Source: Voacanga thouarsii (lineage: Eukaryota > Streptophyta > Magnoliopsida > Gentianales > Apocynaceae). Taken from it: a stretch of DNA of 64,000 bases. Of this stretch, positions 18,870 to 30,786 are shown piece after piece. A program made the translations under genes and the position numbers. How positions within the stretch are numbered: position 1 is the stretch's first letter; every line of letters starts with the position of its first letter. The stretch is taken from positions 620,001-684,000 of the forward strand of contig JANUWF010002022.1 of the NCBI GenBank assembly GCA_026120185.1, given 5' to 3'. The notes beneath the pieces are model-generated. The model made no database searches and was not told the origin of the DNA. It saw only the letters and a list, made by a program, of their open reading frames with translations.

Positions 18870-21800
18870 ATAGGCATTTGTATCCCATTTGCACTAGCTT
18901 TCATGAAGGCTTTTTTTTTTTTTTAATTTTTGGCCAACTTATCTGCAAACTACTTTTCTTGTGCTTGTGTCTTTTGCTTTACACTTAGGGCTGTTATAAA
19001 ATGCATAGTAGTTTCAGCCTGTATTGAGGAAGTTATGGCCAAAATACTGAAGGGTGTGCATGTGCTCTTCACTAAATTGGGTTTATGCTTTTCTTGGATA
19101 TTGGAGGGTTTCTTTACTGTCATTTCCAAGTAACTGCTGGAAAATCAGTGCTTGGTTTTTTTTTTTCTGCACCAACTTTGATTCTTATCGCTGTCTCTGC
19201 TAAATTTAGTGTTTCTGGACACTTTCTTGAGCTCTTCACTAAACTGAGCTCTTCAGTAAAGTTGTTCATTTAGAAATCATTGGAGCAGCTCCAATATTTG
19301 AACATTGATTTCTTTGGAATTAAAGCATATTTCTGTTAAAGTTTAATGGACCTTTATAGTTTAAGTATTTTACAGTTTAAGTTTGATTTCTTTGCTAAGC
19401 TATCTGCATACTACTTTATCTGGTCTTAAATTGAAAATTGAGCAATGTTAAATTACTAGCCTACCATCATGTTGATTGCTAAAATATGGTGTTGCTATGA
19501 CATAAAAAAGACTCAAAATCATTTCAGCGCTGAACCTTTTTGTTGAACATGTCCTTTAGAAGAGTTTTATGTCACTTGATTGAGCATTAAGTCATTAAGA
19601 CTAGGAGCATTACAGTTCGTCTAATTTATAAACCTTTATATTTCTTTCGCCTATGAATGAGCATATCTCCAATCTCAAGTGTTAAGTTTAAAAACTTCTT
19701 CTTTAGCTCTCGATGGGTCTATGTTACCTATTTGTTATTTTTCTGCTATTGATGTACTCATTTTTGTTTAATGTGTGTGAAGTTCAATCCAATCATTAAA
19801 ATTAGCACCAAAAGTTTTTTTTTTCATTTCCCCCCCTTCCTTAAGATTGTTGCTTGTTTATATTGAGCTCAGGGTAACATTTAATATTTAAAGTGAGGTT
19901 CTAAAAGTAATAGATTGAAGAAAAAGTATAGATACAATTTCATGATTGAAGATGATACATAGGCTATTAAACTAGCTTTCTTGATGTGTTAATGGATTAT
20001 ATATGAAATTGAAGTGCAACCCAAGTCAATAAGAGCTTTTGTCTATACTTTTCCAGTAATTATTTCTGTGAACAAGTTTAGCAAATTGTTCTAGATAAAT
20101 GATACTAGAACTAATGCTAGGATAAATATGCTTGAAATGAAGACAAATATAATAGAAGTGAACTAAATTTGGCTAGCACTAAAGCATCATCTATGGGAGA
20201 TAACAGAAGACAAATATTAAGTACACCTGGGTAGATTCATATGAAAATTTTGGCAAAAAAGGTGGAATAAAATAGATTGCTCATATAATCTCGTTGAACT
20301 ATTGAGAAGTGACAATATCCATGTCATCTATTAGAGCCTACTGATAAAACAATCATGGTTCAACCAATTATATAATCTTTTTTTGGTTCTTATAGCCAAA
20401 ACATCAATCAGAAATACTACAGTAGCATTTTGTAGTATACTTGAATTTTGAATTCAATTTAGTAATGCCATATGCAGAAAAAAATGGGGGCATTATTAAA
20501 TCTTTCAAGCTTCCTGGTGTCATAGAATAAAACTCATCAATCTCCGTCGTGGAATTAAATATTCATAGATATAGTTACGGCTATCGTGTTTCTATACCTT
20601 CAACTCATCTCGCCGAACAAAGTTCTACTGATCCCCTCTTATCCTATTTAAAGAGGAAATAGATGTAAGCATTAGTCTTGGGGAGCATAGCTTTAGTATC
20701 TAGTTGGAGTAGAATATTGCTCAATGGTTTTCATATCCTAATATATCCAGTTCCAGCTTCTAGAACTTTGATAACATTTGAGCCGGATAATAAGTGGAAT
20801 ATATTTAGAAGGCAAAGCAATAATAAACATTGGCAGATCTAAGACAAAAGGAATTAGTACGTGTCGAGAATTAAACATTCATTGGCCTCTGGAATCACTA
20901 ATCCTTGATAACGCTACCCATATGACAAGTTAAGCTCACTTTGAATAGTTAACATTTCTAGGCCAAGTTACTTGACCTGCACTAGGAAAACTAAATACTT
21001 CAGAGCGAAGTTGATTCTGGAGCAACTCTTTTCTTACACAATTTTTACGGGTCCAATTAGAAACATATTAGTCAGACAAAAGCAAAGACAGCAAATGTAA
21101 AAATGGCCATACATTAGAAGATGGATCAGAAAAGTTTCTAAACTAATAAGACATACACTCCAAAGGAAAAAGTTAGAACTAGTGATATTCATAACTTGTC
21201 AAAAATCTTAAACAGTGTGATAGTTGTGCCAAAAAAGTGATCTATAGAATTAATTATATGACTATAACAATTGCATACAAGTTTTTCCAGCATTACAACT
21301 ATGCACACATAAACCTACCTCCATGAAATGAACTTTTGATATGTGTTTCCCATTAATAAGCAAGCAGCCTCATGTTTATCCTATGGTTTTCTTTCATTAA
21401 TTTATCTACAATTGTAGGATAAAGCAGATCAAAGTAGCATTCTATTCAGTTGCCATGGTAGCAAATCCTCATTTTTCTGACTGTTCCAATATGGCAGTAA
21501 ATAACATTTCTTGCAATTCTTGCTACAAGTGGATGAAACAAGTATAAGATTTCATCATATATATGTGAAAAGTTTATTTCGATTTCTTTGGTTGATGAAC
21601 CACATGGAACTTTAAGAAATCAACCTTAAAGATAAAAAATGGGTGATAAAATAGTTGGTAAACATGAATAATAAGGAATTGAGGTAAGTATGTGAGATCT
21701 TAAGTAAACCATTAAAAGTACACCTTGCAGGTTGCCCTAGAAAGTGAAAGGTGTGCAAAATATTTTTCATGGAATTGTTAGATGACTTTTGGTTTCCAAT

Positions 21801-21900
21801 CTTTAAGGCTGATTTTTATTTTCAGTTTAGTTTTTAGGTGGATCCAAGTCTAAAACCTGAGATCAATATTCAATGCTTCCCCACCTATATATGACCAATC
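18870..21900. other. CACTA interior without recognisable gene
   Basis: Three kilobases of AT-rich DNA with homopolymer runs. Open frames (18930-19133 and 19085-19273) are short and hydrophobic. I cannot recognise TNPD transposase blocks here. It may be intron, degraded gene or captured non-coding DNA. Confidence 0.45.
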
Positions 21901-21923
21901 CTTTTTAATGTTTGTTTTAACGT

Positions 21924-23848
21924 GTGTTAGTTATTGTCTTGATGTTCTATAGTTGTGTTGTTATGACCAATCCATTCAATGGCATGTATTGGTCATTGTT
22001 AGGAATGATAGGAAAAAGGAAGAAAAGAGCAGAAAGTGTCCAATCTGTAGCTCCACCACAACCTCCTTATATTGTAGACAATGATGCATCATCACTTTCG
22101 GTAAATCATGACCCGAGCATAGTTCCAAACACAATTACACTTTCTGTGGGATCTAAGCAACAGGCACAGTCGGATCCTTGACCAATTCAAAAGATACATG
22201 TCAATTTTTCTACTCCTTGGAAAAAGTAAGGATATTTTTTTTAGATTAATATGGACAATATATTATTGTGTAATTGAATGTTTATAATTTCAAATATTTA
22301 TTGCCTAATTTCTCATATAAAAGCTTACTATATGCTTATATATTTGTTTTGATAATCACAAATTTGATTGCATTGATAGCGATAAAGTGGTGCGAAAATT
22401 GGCTACTTCTTCCAAATGTAAGTTTGAAGATGCATATCCAACTTGGAAACAAGTACCACAGAAAGTGAGGAATTTGTGGTTTAAGGAGTTTAAGGTATTA
22501 TTTAATGAGTCACATTATATTTATAGCAAAACATTTATGAGTATTTTATTTTAATGACTTACAATGAGTATATTTTAATGACTTACATTAATGGATTGTA
22601 GAAGTATTGCACTTGGGATCCTAAAATGGAGCCTTATGTGAGGTTGACATTTGAAAGAAAAGGGAAAAAAAGACTGATTGACACACTACATGAGGTGCGA
22701 ACAACAGGAAGACCACCATGGATTTCAGAAGAAGTTTATAACAAGTATATACAGTATTGGGGATCAGAAGAATTTAAAAAACTCTCGGCAAAAAACAAAA
22801 CAAACAAGAATATGGATCGAGATGGACTTGGTCCTCAAAGCATACAAGTGGCTCGATTTCATTTTCTTTGACAAAAAAGAGGCTGGTAGGAATTGATTTT
22901 CACGTAAATAGTTCTACATAATATACTATCAATTATGACCATGCATAATGTTTCTTTTTTTTTTTCCTAGGAAAATAAGCTGAATAGGAAAATCACTCCT
23001 TTGGAATTGCATGATTATGCTCATTCATAAAAAAAAAATGCTCGTATTGAATCATGTGCTCCATCAAATATTGCCGAATAAGGGGAGGGGAACATAACAG
23101 ATGTGCCAAATATTACTGTTGGGACATTTGTGGATGGGAGGGCTTGAATTGTTTCTATAAGTGAATTTATGTATAAAAAATGGTGCACAACTTCATTCCT
23201 TTATATGCTCTAATTGTTTTTATTTTCACGGAGAGTTTACAAGTCCATAATTGATATTCTTTCATTTTCTATTGAATACTAAAAACTATTCTTAGTTGGG
23301 ATTAATATGCTCTTATATTTCAATCCATTAAGGCATAATTGATATTTCTTACTTTTTATCAATTTATTTCTTTTAATGTTATATTTACATAACTTTTGTA
23401 GGTGAGAGGTCATGAATTGTATGATAAAGTTTATAATGGGACAGTGGCAAATACAGAAGATGATGACTCGAGTAGACCTCCCACAATTAATCATATATCA
23501 ATATGGTTAGAAATTGTTGGTGGCATATGAAATGGACATGTTTATGGCCTTGGTTCGTTTGGGCATACACTCACCTAAGCAACTTCTTCACGATCATTTA
23601 GAGCATGAAGTGACAGTTAAAACCATTCCTCTCACTGTATGGAGATGATTAAGCAGCTTAAAACTCAAGTTACAACCTTAATGGAGCAACTCCAAAAAGC
23701 AAGTGAGGATAAAAAGGAGCTTATGACTGCATTTAACAAATCAAACCAAGACAAGAAGGAGCTAATGAATGCATTCAACAGATCAAATCAAGACAAGGAA
23801 GAATTAATGGCTGCATGTAACAAATTAAACCAAGAAAAGAGGAGTTAA
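21924..23848 (+). pseudogene. CACTA transposase-associated gene (Transposase_24 / TNPA-like), multi-exon, damaged
   Basis: Exon-like pieces in order: 21924-22228 (basic patch GKRKKRAES, Pro-rich, ends AAAAA|GTAAGG, with a TGA at about 22179); about 22363-22494 (FEDAYPTWKQVPQKVRNLWF, donor after AAG); 22602-22871 (YCTWDPKMEPYVRLTFERKG and RPPWISEEVYNKY; a one-base deletion breaks the HTSGS motif into QSIQ); about 22971-23090 (ITPLELHDYAHS, then a stop); 23401-23620 (EIVGGI-stop-NGHVYGLGSFG, the VGGxKKGRVYGLGS motif); 23639-23848 (coiled coil). The order matches plant Ptta/En/Spm proteins. Such proteins bind subterminal repeats in the nucleus. At least three stops and one frameshift make this copy inactive unless introns remove them. 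Copy 1 at the left edge of the window is a close relative. Confidence 0.75.
23639..23848 (+). pseudogene. Coiled-coil C-terminus of the CACTA protein with three 14-residue repeats
   Basis: The open frame begins MEMIKQLKTQVTTLMEQLQ and then contains three consecutive repeats: KKELMTAFNKSNQD, KKELMNAFNRSNQD and KEELMAACNKLNQE. Fourteen residues are two heptads, so this should form a long alpha-helix and coiled coil for dimerisation. It follows the VYGLGS block as in other family members. The ATG at 23639 is internal to the gene. Confidence 0.7.
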
Positions 23849-24159
23849 TAGTTGCATTAAAGGAGTTTATGCAACTTAATTCTGGTAGATGTGGTAGTTT
23901 TGGCTGTTCATGTTCAAGGTTTAGTTGACAATTACTTATATGGTTTAGAGTTGTTGGAGATTTAAGTTGACAATGTACAATCATGTTTTGTTTAGTATAA
24001 TTTGGATTTAGAATATATATTTTATTATTATTTGTTTATTCACATTATTTTGTTGGTACTTAGTTATAGAATTAATTTTTAAAATTATCTACAGGGATTT
24101 TGTTTTTGATCAAAATGTGAAAAAAATATTTTTTTTGACATAAAAAGATACTTCTGATC

Positions 24160-25150
24160 AAAACTACTTGGTAGGAACATAGTTTGTTTAAAATACCTAT
24201 CAAAAGTTTTGTAGAAACAATACCATTTAATAAGAAGATTAAATTTCCTACCAAACCTTTTGGTAGGGAAAAAAAAATTCTTTTAGAAGAAATTTCATTT
24301 CCTACAGAAATATTTGGTAGGAAATATTTTTCAAAAAATTTTCATTCCAACTATTTTGGTTGCAAATATTTTTAAAAAAACGTTCCTTCCAAATATTTTG
24401 GTTGGAAATAATATTTCTTAAAAACTTTCCTACCAAATCAATTTGGTTGGAGATAATATTTATTTTTTGAAAATAAATTTTCCTACCAAATACTTTGGTT
24501 GGAAATGTAATTTATTTATTGAAAATATTATTTTTAAAAATAAGTTCCTACCAAATAGTGTGGATGGAACCATTTTTTTTTTTGAAATTAAAATTTCCTA
24601 AAAAATAATTTGGTCAGAAATTTATTTTTTTGATAATATTATATTTTAGAAATAAGTTCCTACCAACTAGTGTGGACGAAAACATTATTTTTTTTTTTGA
24701 CAATAACTTTTCATACCAAATACTTTGTTCGGAAATTTATTTTTTAAAATATTATATTTTAAAAATAATTTCCTACCAAATAGTGTGGATGGAAATATTA
24801 TTTACTTTTTTGACAATAATTTTCCCTACCAAATACTTTGGTTGGAAATTTAATTTATTTTTTCAAAATATTATTTCTATTAAATAATTTCCTACTCAAT
24901 AGTTTGGACGGAAAGGTTTTCAAATTTTTTTTTCAAAAAATTCAACATTTTAATTCTTAGATTTCCGGTAAAATACCAAAATTCCTACATTAATTTTGGT
25001 CCCAAAATTCTGACCATATCCAAAAATGTGGATGAATTTTTTTTTTTTTTCGGACGAGGGTTTTTCGACCACTTAGTTTTTGACGGAAAATGGTCAGAAA
25101 ATGCAATTTCCTACCAAAATTTTCATTTTTTGGTAGGAAAAACAATGATT
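24160..25150. repeat. CACTA 3' subterminal repeat region
   Basis: About 15-20 units in which TTCCTACCAAA is followed, a few bases later, by its near-complement TTTGGTNGGAAA, spaced by AT-rich filler of 30-60 bp. Each unit is therefore an imperfect palindrome. Two unit types alternate: AATACTTTGGTTGGAAA and AATAGTGTGGATGGAA. ORFs across this region (24184-24375 and 24630-24887) are translations of the repeat. Confidence 0.85.
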
Positions 25151-25160
25151 TCTTGTAGTG

Positions 25161-25163
25161 TCC
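25161..25163. other. Right target-site duplication of the CACTA element (TCC)
   Basis: TCC follows CTTGTAGTG and matches 15244-15246; the copia RNase H reading resumes directly after it. Confidence 0.85.
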
Positions 25164-26579
25164 TCCATGAAATAGCCCCTCCAGATAAGGTGAAGACATA
25201 TCCACTTGTGGATTTTCTCACATCCTTATTTACTTGGAAGTCTAAGTCTATGTATCATGCAGGAACTAAGTCATCAGCCCTATATACTAGCATATAATCT
25301 CTTATTCCCTTGAGGTACTTGATAATATACTTTACAGCTTGCCAATGAACCTCCTCAGAGTTTGACTGATATCTGCTAACTAAGCCTACAGTAAAGTAGA
25401 TATCTGGCCTAGTGCACAACATAGCGTATATGAGACTTCCCACAGTCGAAGCGTAGGGAATTGTACTCATCTTGTCTTTTTCTTCTTGAGACTTTTGGAC
25501 AGTCCTTTGAAGAAAAAAGATAACCCATGCCTGCAAGGAATTAACGTTCCCTTGCGTGAGTCCATGCTGAACTTGGCAAGCATCTTCTTAATGTATGTTA
25601 TTTGGGATAATCCTAACATTCTCTACTTCCTATTTCTAAGAAGTTTAATTCTGAGAATGTAACTGACTTGTCCCAAGTCCTTCATACTCAATTAACTAGA
25701 CAACCAAACCTTAGTAGATGATAATGTCCCTACATAATTCCCAATGAGTAGAATGTCATCCACATACAGTACAAGAAAAACCACATTTATGCCTTCCAGT
25801 TTCCTGTGCACAAATGGTTTATCCTCGTTTTGAATGAATAGGACTTTACAATCTTATCAAAATGAATGTTCCAAACTCTCGATGCTTGCTTAAGTCCATT
25901 AATGGATTTCTTGAGCTTACAAACTATATGTTCCTGGCCCTAAGTAATAAAGCCTTCCGATTGGGACATAAAGATATCGTCGCGAAGATGGCCCTTGAGA
26001 AATGCCATCTTAACATCAATTTACCATATCTCGTAGTTATAATGACATACGATGGCAAGGAGGATACGAATAGATTTAAGCATGGCTACCTGGGAAAATG
26101 TTTCCTCATAGTCGATATCCTCTTTCTGAGTATACCCTTTTTGCCACAAGCCTAGCATTGAAGGTTTCTACCTTCCCATCCGCTCCCCTCTTCCTCTTGT
26201 ATACTCACTTACACCCAATGGGTTTTATCCCTTCAGGTGAAGCTACAAGATCCCAAATCTGATTGAAGTACATAGACTTAATCTCGGCTTTCATTACTTT
26301 ATGTCATAGGTTTACATTGGCATTGGCAATAACCTCCTCGTATCTAATGGGATCTTGTTCCAAATGATTGGAGATTAGGTCAAAAACCTCTCTAGTCCAT
26401 ATTTTTGGAACCTTAGATATTTTTCCAGTATGATGAGGCTCCGTTTGTACCAATTTATGAGGCTGTGCCTCTTTTGTTTCACAATCGAATGTGCTTCAGA
26501 AGACAATTCAGAAGATAACTTCTCCTTAAGTTCCGACCTTGTTGAACCTTTAGTGGATATGATTTGATCATCCTGCAAG
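25164..26579 (-). pseudogene. pol (RT-RH): copia A reverse transcriptase/RNase H and linker, antisense
   Basis: Read right to left on the minus strand: a Ser/Arg-rich integrase-RT linker (26375-26587), RT with the active site VLYVDDILLIGN intact at about 25750-25790, and the RT/RNase H junction SQEEKDKMSTIPYASTVGSL followed by YAMLCTRPDIYF and AVKYIIKYLKG (25255-25536). Frames are broken by several stops and shifts. The gene was split by the CACTA element on its 3' side and by the gypsy-1 LTR on its 5' side at 26580. It is about 82-85% identical by eye to copia C. Confidence 0.85.
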
Positions 26580-29500
26580 TGTAACACACCACCTTTTTAC
26601 TTTTGATTGGCTGCTATTGGTAATAGGATGAGAATTTGTATCGATGTTCAGAACAAAATTTGATCAGTGTAATAAGACGAATATTTTGATGGAATAATAT
26701 TTTGTCAGGACTAGGATGTAATTATTAGATTTGTTCTACTCGTACCCTTAATTTTCGGAAGGCTATTATTATTAATAAAATAAGAATTTAAGGGTACTCC
26801 GAAAAGAGAAATAGGTCAGTGCGATGAAACTCACGTTTTGGTATGAATTATGTAACCCGGGGTATTGAGGGCATTTTTATTATTTTGACCATGCCCGCGA
26901 CTTTGACAAAATATTTGACCAAGTAGAAAAGGAATTGAAGAATTTAAGTGTTACCAATGGATTCAGTAGACTTTTTGGAATTGAATGGTGAAATAAAATA
27001 TTTTTCCGTTACGGACACGATTTTTTGGTCATTTATGAAGAAAATAGGAAATCACGGTTAAAAATGGTGCGTGTGGCATTTTGTGAGTGGTAGCCCATGA
27101 ACATGTGTTAATTTAAGAGAGGTTGCATAAGAGTTCATGCAAGACACATGGAATTAAAGGATTACAAAATAAATGAAGAATGATGTGTAATTTTGTGATT
27201 GGAACACATCACTTGTGGGCGCATTTGATAAAGATCTTGAGCAATATAATTGGCTAATATTTGGACCAAGAGAAGATAAATGAATGGCTGGAAATTGGCC
27301 AAGAATTTCAGCAGCCATGGAAGAAGAAATAAGGGAATTTTTGTGGAGGAAATAAAAATGGTTGCTGTGTAAGAATTTCATTGGAACACACCTAAGTATA
27401 TCCACCATTCAATTAAACCACAACAAGAAATGGAGGGCCAAGATTGGAGGCTAAATGGAGGTTAAGAGAGGCTATTAAACAACCAGAAATTCATGAGCCA
27501 AGAGGGAGAAAAAGCAAGAGAAAAAGAAAAAGGAGAGAGAAAGAAAGAAGTGTGTGTATTCTTGGTGTTCTTGGAGCAAAATCAGACGAAATAGCCTCAA
27601 ATACAAGGTAAAACCCTACCTTGCTTGAATTAAAGTTGTTGTTGGGTGAATGATGATTATAACGATATGAATTTTAACATAAAAGCACGACTTTCATGTA
27701 TTGATTTCAGATCAAAGCTAGAGTTTGTGAACTTTTGTGTATGAACTTTATATATGCTTATATATGTGCCGGCTGCCTAAGGGCTCTTGAATGATGTTTT
27801 GTGTGGAGAAGAATTGAATAATTATGGTAGTTTGAAGGCTTATTTTCGGTTGAAGTGGTGATGATCAAAGTAGAGCAAAAATGGAATTTACTTGGGCGGA
27901 AAAATGGATCAAACTAGCTTTTGATTAGAAGAGATGAATTTGTGTTGAATAAGTGTGACTTTTGTGAGCTACTGGAAATCTGGAAATTCAGAATTAAAGA
28001 TGATTTGAAGGAGAATTGAATGAATTAATGGTTCTAAGGCATAAAAGATTAAAGGAGAACGAAGGAAAACATGAATAGTGAAATTGAGGTAAAACTACTG
28101 GGGTTGTTCTTGCCCAGTACTAGGCCTTGGGAACCATAATATTAAAAAAGACCTTATACAAAATTAAATTTAAGTGTCTTACAGTCATTTTAGTATATCA
28201 TAGAGTCAAAACAGAGTTGTGGATTGAAAGTTATGTCCAAATGTGTTAATGCAGCAAAATTTCAGAATTTTGCTTGGAACATGGACGAATTTAAGGATGA
28301 ATAATTGTGTGATTTTGGATGAAATAGTCAAGGAAATATGAATTGAATCCCTTGTTTATGAAGGGATAAAGGATGTAGAAAAAGGAAAAATGAAAGAATC
28401 GAAAAAACGACATGAACGAAGGTTGACTGTTTTTCCTAACCGTCAGCTAAACGTTGGTTGGACATCGGCTATCATCGGACACGTCGGTTGGATGTCTACC
28501 AACTGTCGGCTACTTTTCAGCTGAACACAAATTGGTCCAAAAATGATGTTTGGTGTAGACTTAGTGATAAACGACTAATGGAGCGTCGAAAACGGTAGAG
28601 ATGGTGATTAAACGACTGTGAACGTAAAGGGTTACTTAGGACACGAGGTGAGTCCCTTTGATTTCTAAAACCTTTTGAAAGCTATTGTGCTCCACTTTTC
28701 CATGAAATGCTATATTTTATACCGTTTTGAAAATCCCTGAGTATACTTAAGGTTTATCTGGGCAAGATTTGTTTTATGCCATTTTGGGCTTGAACGAACT
28801 TCATGATTGGCTTGGAAATTTAAATGGAAGATTAAAGTATGAATTTTGTGAATTTAGTCCATTTGGATTAAATACTTGGGATTTTTGAAGTAAATTTTGG
28901 AATTGGGTATTTATAAATTGTCTGGAATGCCCTTATTGGAACTTTTGATGAAAATGTGTTTCGAAACTTTAAACTTAATCCTCTTTTGGGATTAGAATTC
29001 TGGCATTTCTTAAAATGAGTTCTTTTTTGGAATAGGGTATTTGGAAAATGATCCAAATGTCCTTATTGGAATGTTTTATGAAAACCTTTAGAACTCAGGT
29101 ATTCGATAAATAACTAAAATATCCTTTTTGGAATTCTTATGAATATTTTTCAAATCGAGGAAGGGTAAGATGACCTGAACACCCTCGAAAAGTCTTTTGA
29201 AATCAGGCTTGGATAAAATAACCCGAATGTCCTTGGAAAATGACTTTTGCAACCGAGCATGGGAAAATGACTCGGTACTCTTGGAAACATGTTTTGGTGT
29301 GTGAACCGAACTCTTTATCTTGTTTCAACATTATTTTGGAAAATAATCTCCTGTGTTGAGATTGATTTTTGGAAAATGGCTTTTGATCCTTGAAATTATT
29401 TTATTAGCCTAATATGCCTATGTGAATGATGAAATAACTAGCGAGTTAGTGGGATCAAATTCTGAAAAGTGTTGTTTTACCCTAAAAATTTTTTGATTTG

Positions 29501-30180
29501 AAAATCCTGTGGGATTAGATAATCCTTTGGCCTGATCAGTCAGACGGGGTTAGTATCGTTAACGTTGAGTACTCAACAGGACTTTGATTTATATACTAGC
29601 TCATGTTAAAAATAGACGACCCCAAGTAACCCGATTACTTCTGGAGATTATCTTACTCCAAACAGAATGATAGGACATTGAGATGAGTCATCTTGGCTAG
29701 CCGTCTAGAGCCTAGCAATTGCCGTGCCTTGTCTGCATTTTGTGATTTAGGTTGTTTATAGGCTGGGTAGGACACTTGGCATTGTTCTAACCCCTTGCTA
29801 TCTTGATGGTGATTGATGTCAGGATTAGAACCCCTAGTTTATGGTAGCAAGTAAAAGATTTTCCAGTGATGCACGGATCGAGTATTAAAGGCTGCGGTCT
29901 CAGTATGATGACATGTACAAGTTAGTGTACCTATGAAGTAATGCATAGTTGAGTGTTGTAAAGCGAAGCCCCTGGCGCAATAAGATCGTGATATCAAAGG
30001 CGAAACCTTGTGAGCTTTTCATATTGGCCGACCTTCTGTTGGAGAAGCACTTGTGATTTGGAAATTGCAGTAATATTTTGAAAGTAAAATACAGTTTTTC
30101 AAAAATGATTAAGTTTTGGATAAACTCTTCTTTAAAGGGTTTTGGAATTGCTTCCAATGAACGAATGATATACTATTCCA
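26580..30180 (+). repeat. gypsy-1 LTR (copy G1b), 5' end intact, 3' end truncated
   Basis: It starts TGTAACACACCACC at 26580 and aligns along its length with 42710-50720 (minus the inserted solo LTR). The full LTR is about 3990 bp; the last 400 bp, including the terminal GGGGTGTTACA, are missing. At 30178-30180 (CCA) it is fused to copia integrase sequence. No ORF is credible; it contains the patch of GTCGG-type repeats at 28430-28515. Left flank GCAAG. Confidence 0.8.
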
Positions 30181-30786
30181 TGCTTCGGACCATTCCATCA
30201 ATGTTCTGTTCCTTTTCTTAGCTACTTCATTCTACTGGGATATCCCTGGTGCAGAGAGTTGGGATACTATCCCATGATGTACCGTGTAATCCTTCAATTC
30301 AGCAAGGAGGTACTCTCCACCACGATCCGATCGTAAGGTTTTGTTTAGTTTATTTGTTCGATGCTCCACTTAAACCTTAAACTCATTGAACTTGTCAAAA
30401 GAATCAGACTTGTGCCTCATCAGGTAGACATAACCAAACCTTGTACAATTATCCGTGAAAGTGATGAAGTACTCAAAACCCTTTCTAGCTGGTGTAGACA
30501 AAGGACCACACACATCAGTGTGAACGAGGCCCAATATCTCCTTGGTTCTATTAGCCTTTTAGGTGAACGACCTTTTGGTCATTTTTCCCATAAGGTAGGA
30601 TTCACACTGAGGCCAACTTTCCATTCTTAATGAGCCCAATGGCCAATCATGGATTAACCTCTGAATCCTGGTTGAGTTAATATGACCCAACCTTAGATGC
30701 TTAAGATATGAGTCATTGATATTGGTTTTTTTCTTCCTACTTAAAGGTTTAGATTGAGTGTTATTTATTTGATTGTTTCCGTACAT
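30178..30786 (-). pseudogene. pol (IN): copia A' GAG-pre-integrase and integrase core, antisense
   Basis: On the minus strand, from right to left: SYLKHLRLGHINSTRIQRLI and CESYLMGKMTKRSF (GAG-pre-integrase, zinc-binding region), then after one stop HTDVCGPLSTPA, DNCTRFGYVYLMRHKSDSF, LRSDRGGEYLLAELKDY and QNEVAKKRNRTLMEW. The DD35E residues D, D and E are all still visible, although a stop (TAG) precedes NEVAKKRN. It is cut at 30178 by gypsy-1 LTR sequence, so the integrase C-terminus and RT are absent here. Confidence 0.85.

Larger units (their letters stand above)
15247..25160 (+). mobile_element. Complete CACTA (En/Spm) DNA transposon, 9.9 kb, inserted in copia A
   Basis: The left terminus TACTACAACAAAA and right terminus (reverse complement) CACTACAAGAAAT are CACTA-type inverted repeats; the first base of the left end has changed from C to T. 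They are flanked by a 3-bp target duplication TCC (15244-15246 and 25161-25163). Removing the element rebuilds the copia sequence AGTACTCC-TCCATG seen uninterrupted at 59629-59642 (less one TSD). Both ends carry dense subterminal repeats around TTCCTACCAAA/TTTGGTAGGAAA. A Transposase_24-type gene lies at 21.9-23.9 kb on the plus strand. I did not find the second CACTA gene (TNPD, Transposase_21), so the element is probably non-autonomous or decayed. Confidence 0.9.
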
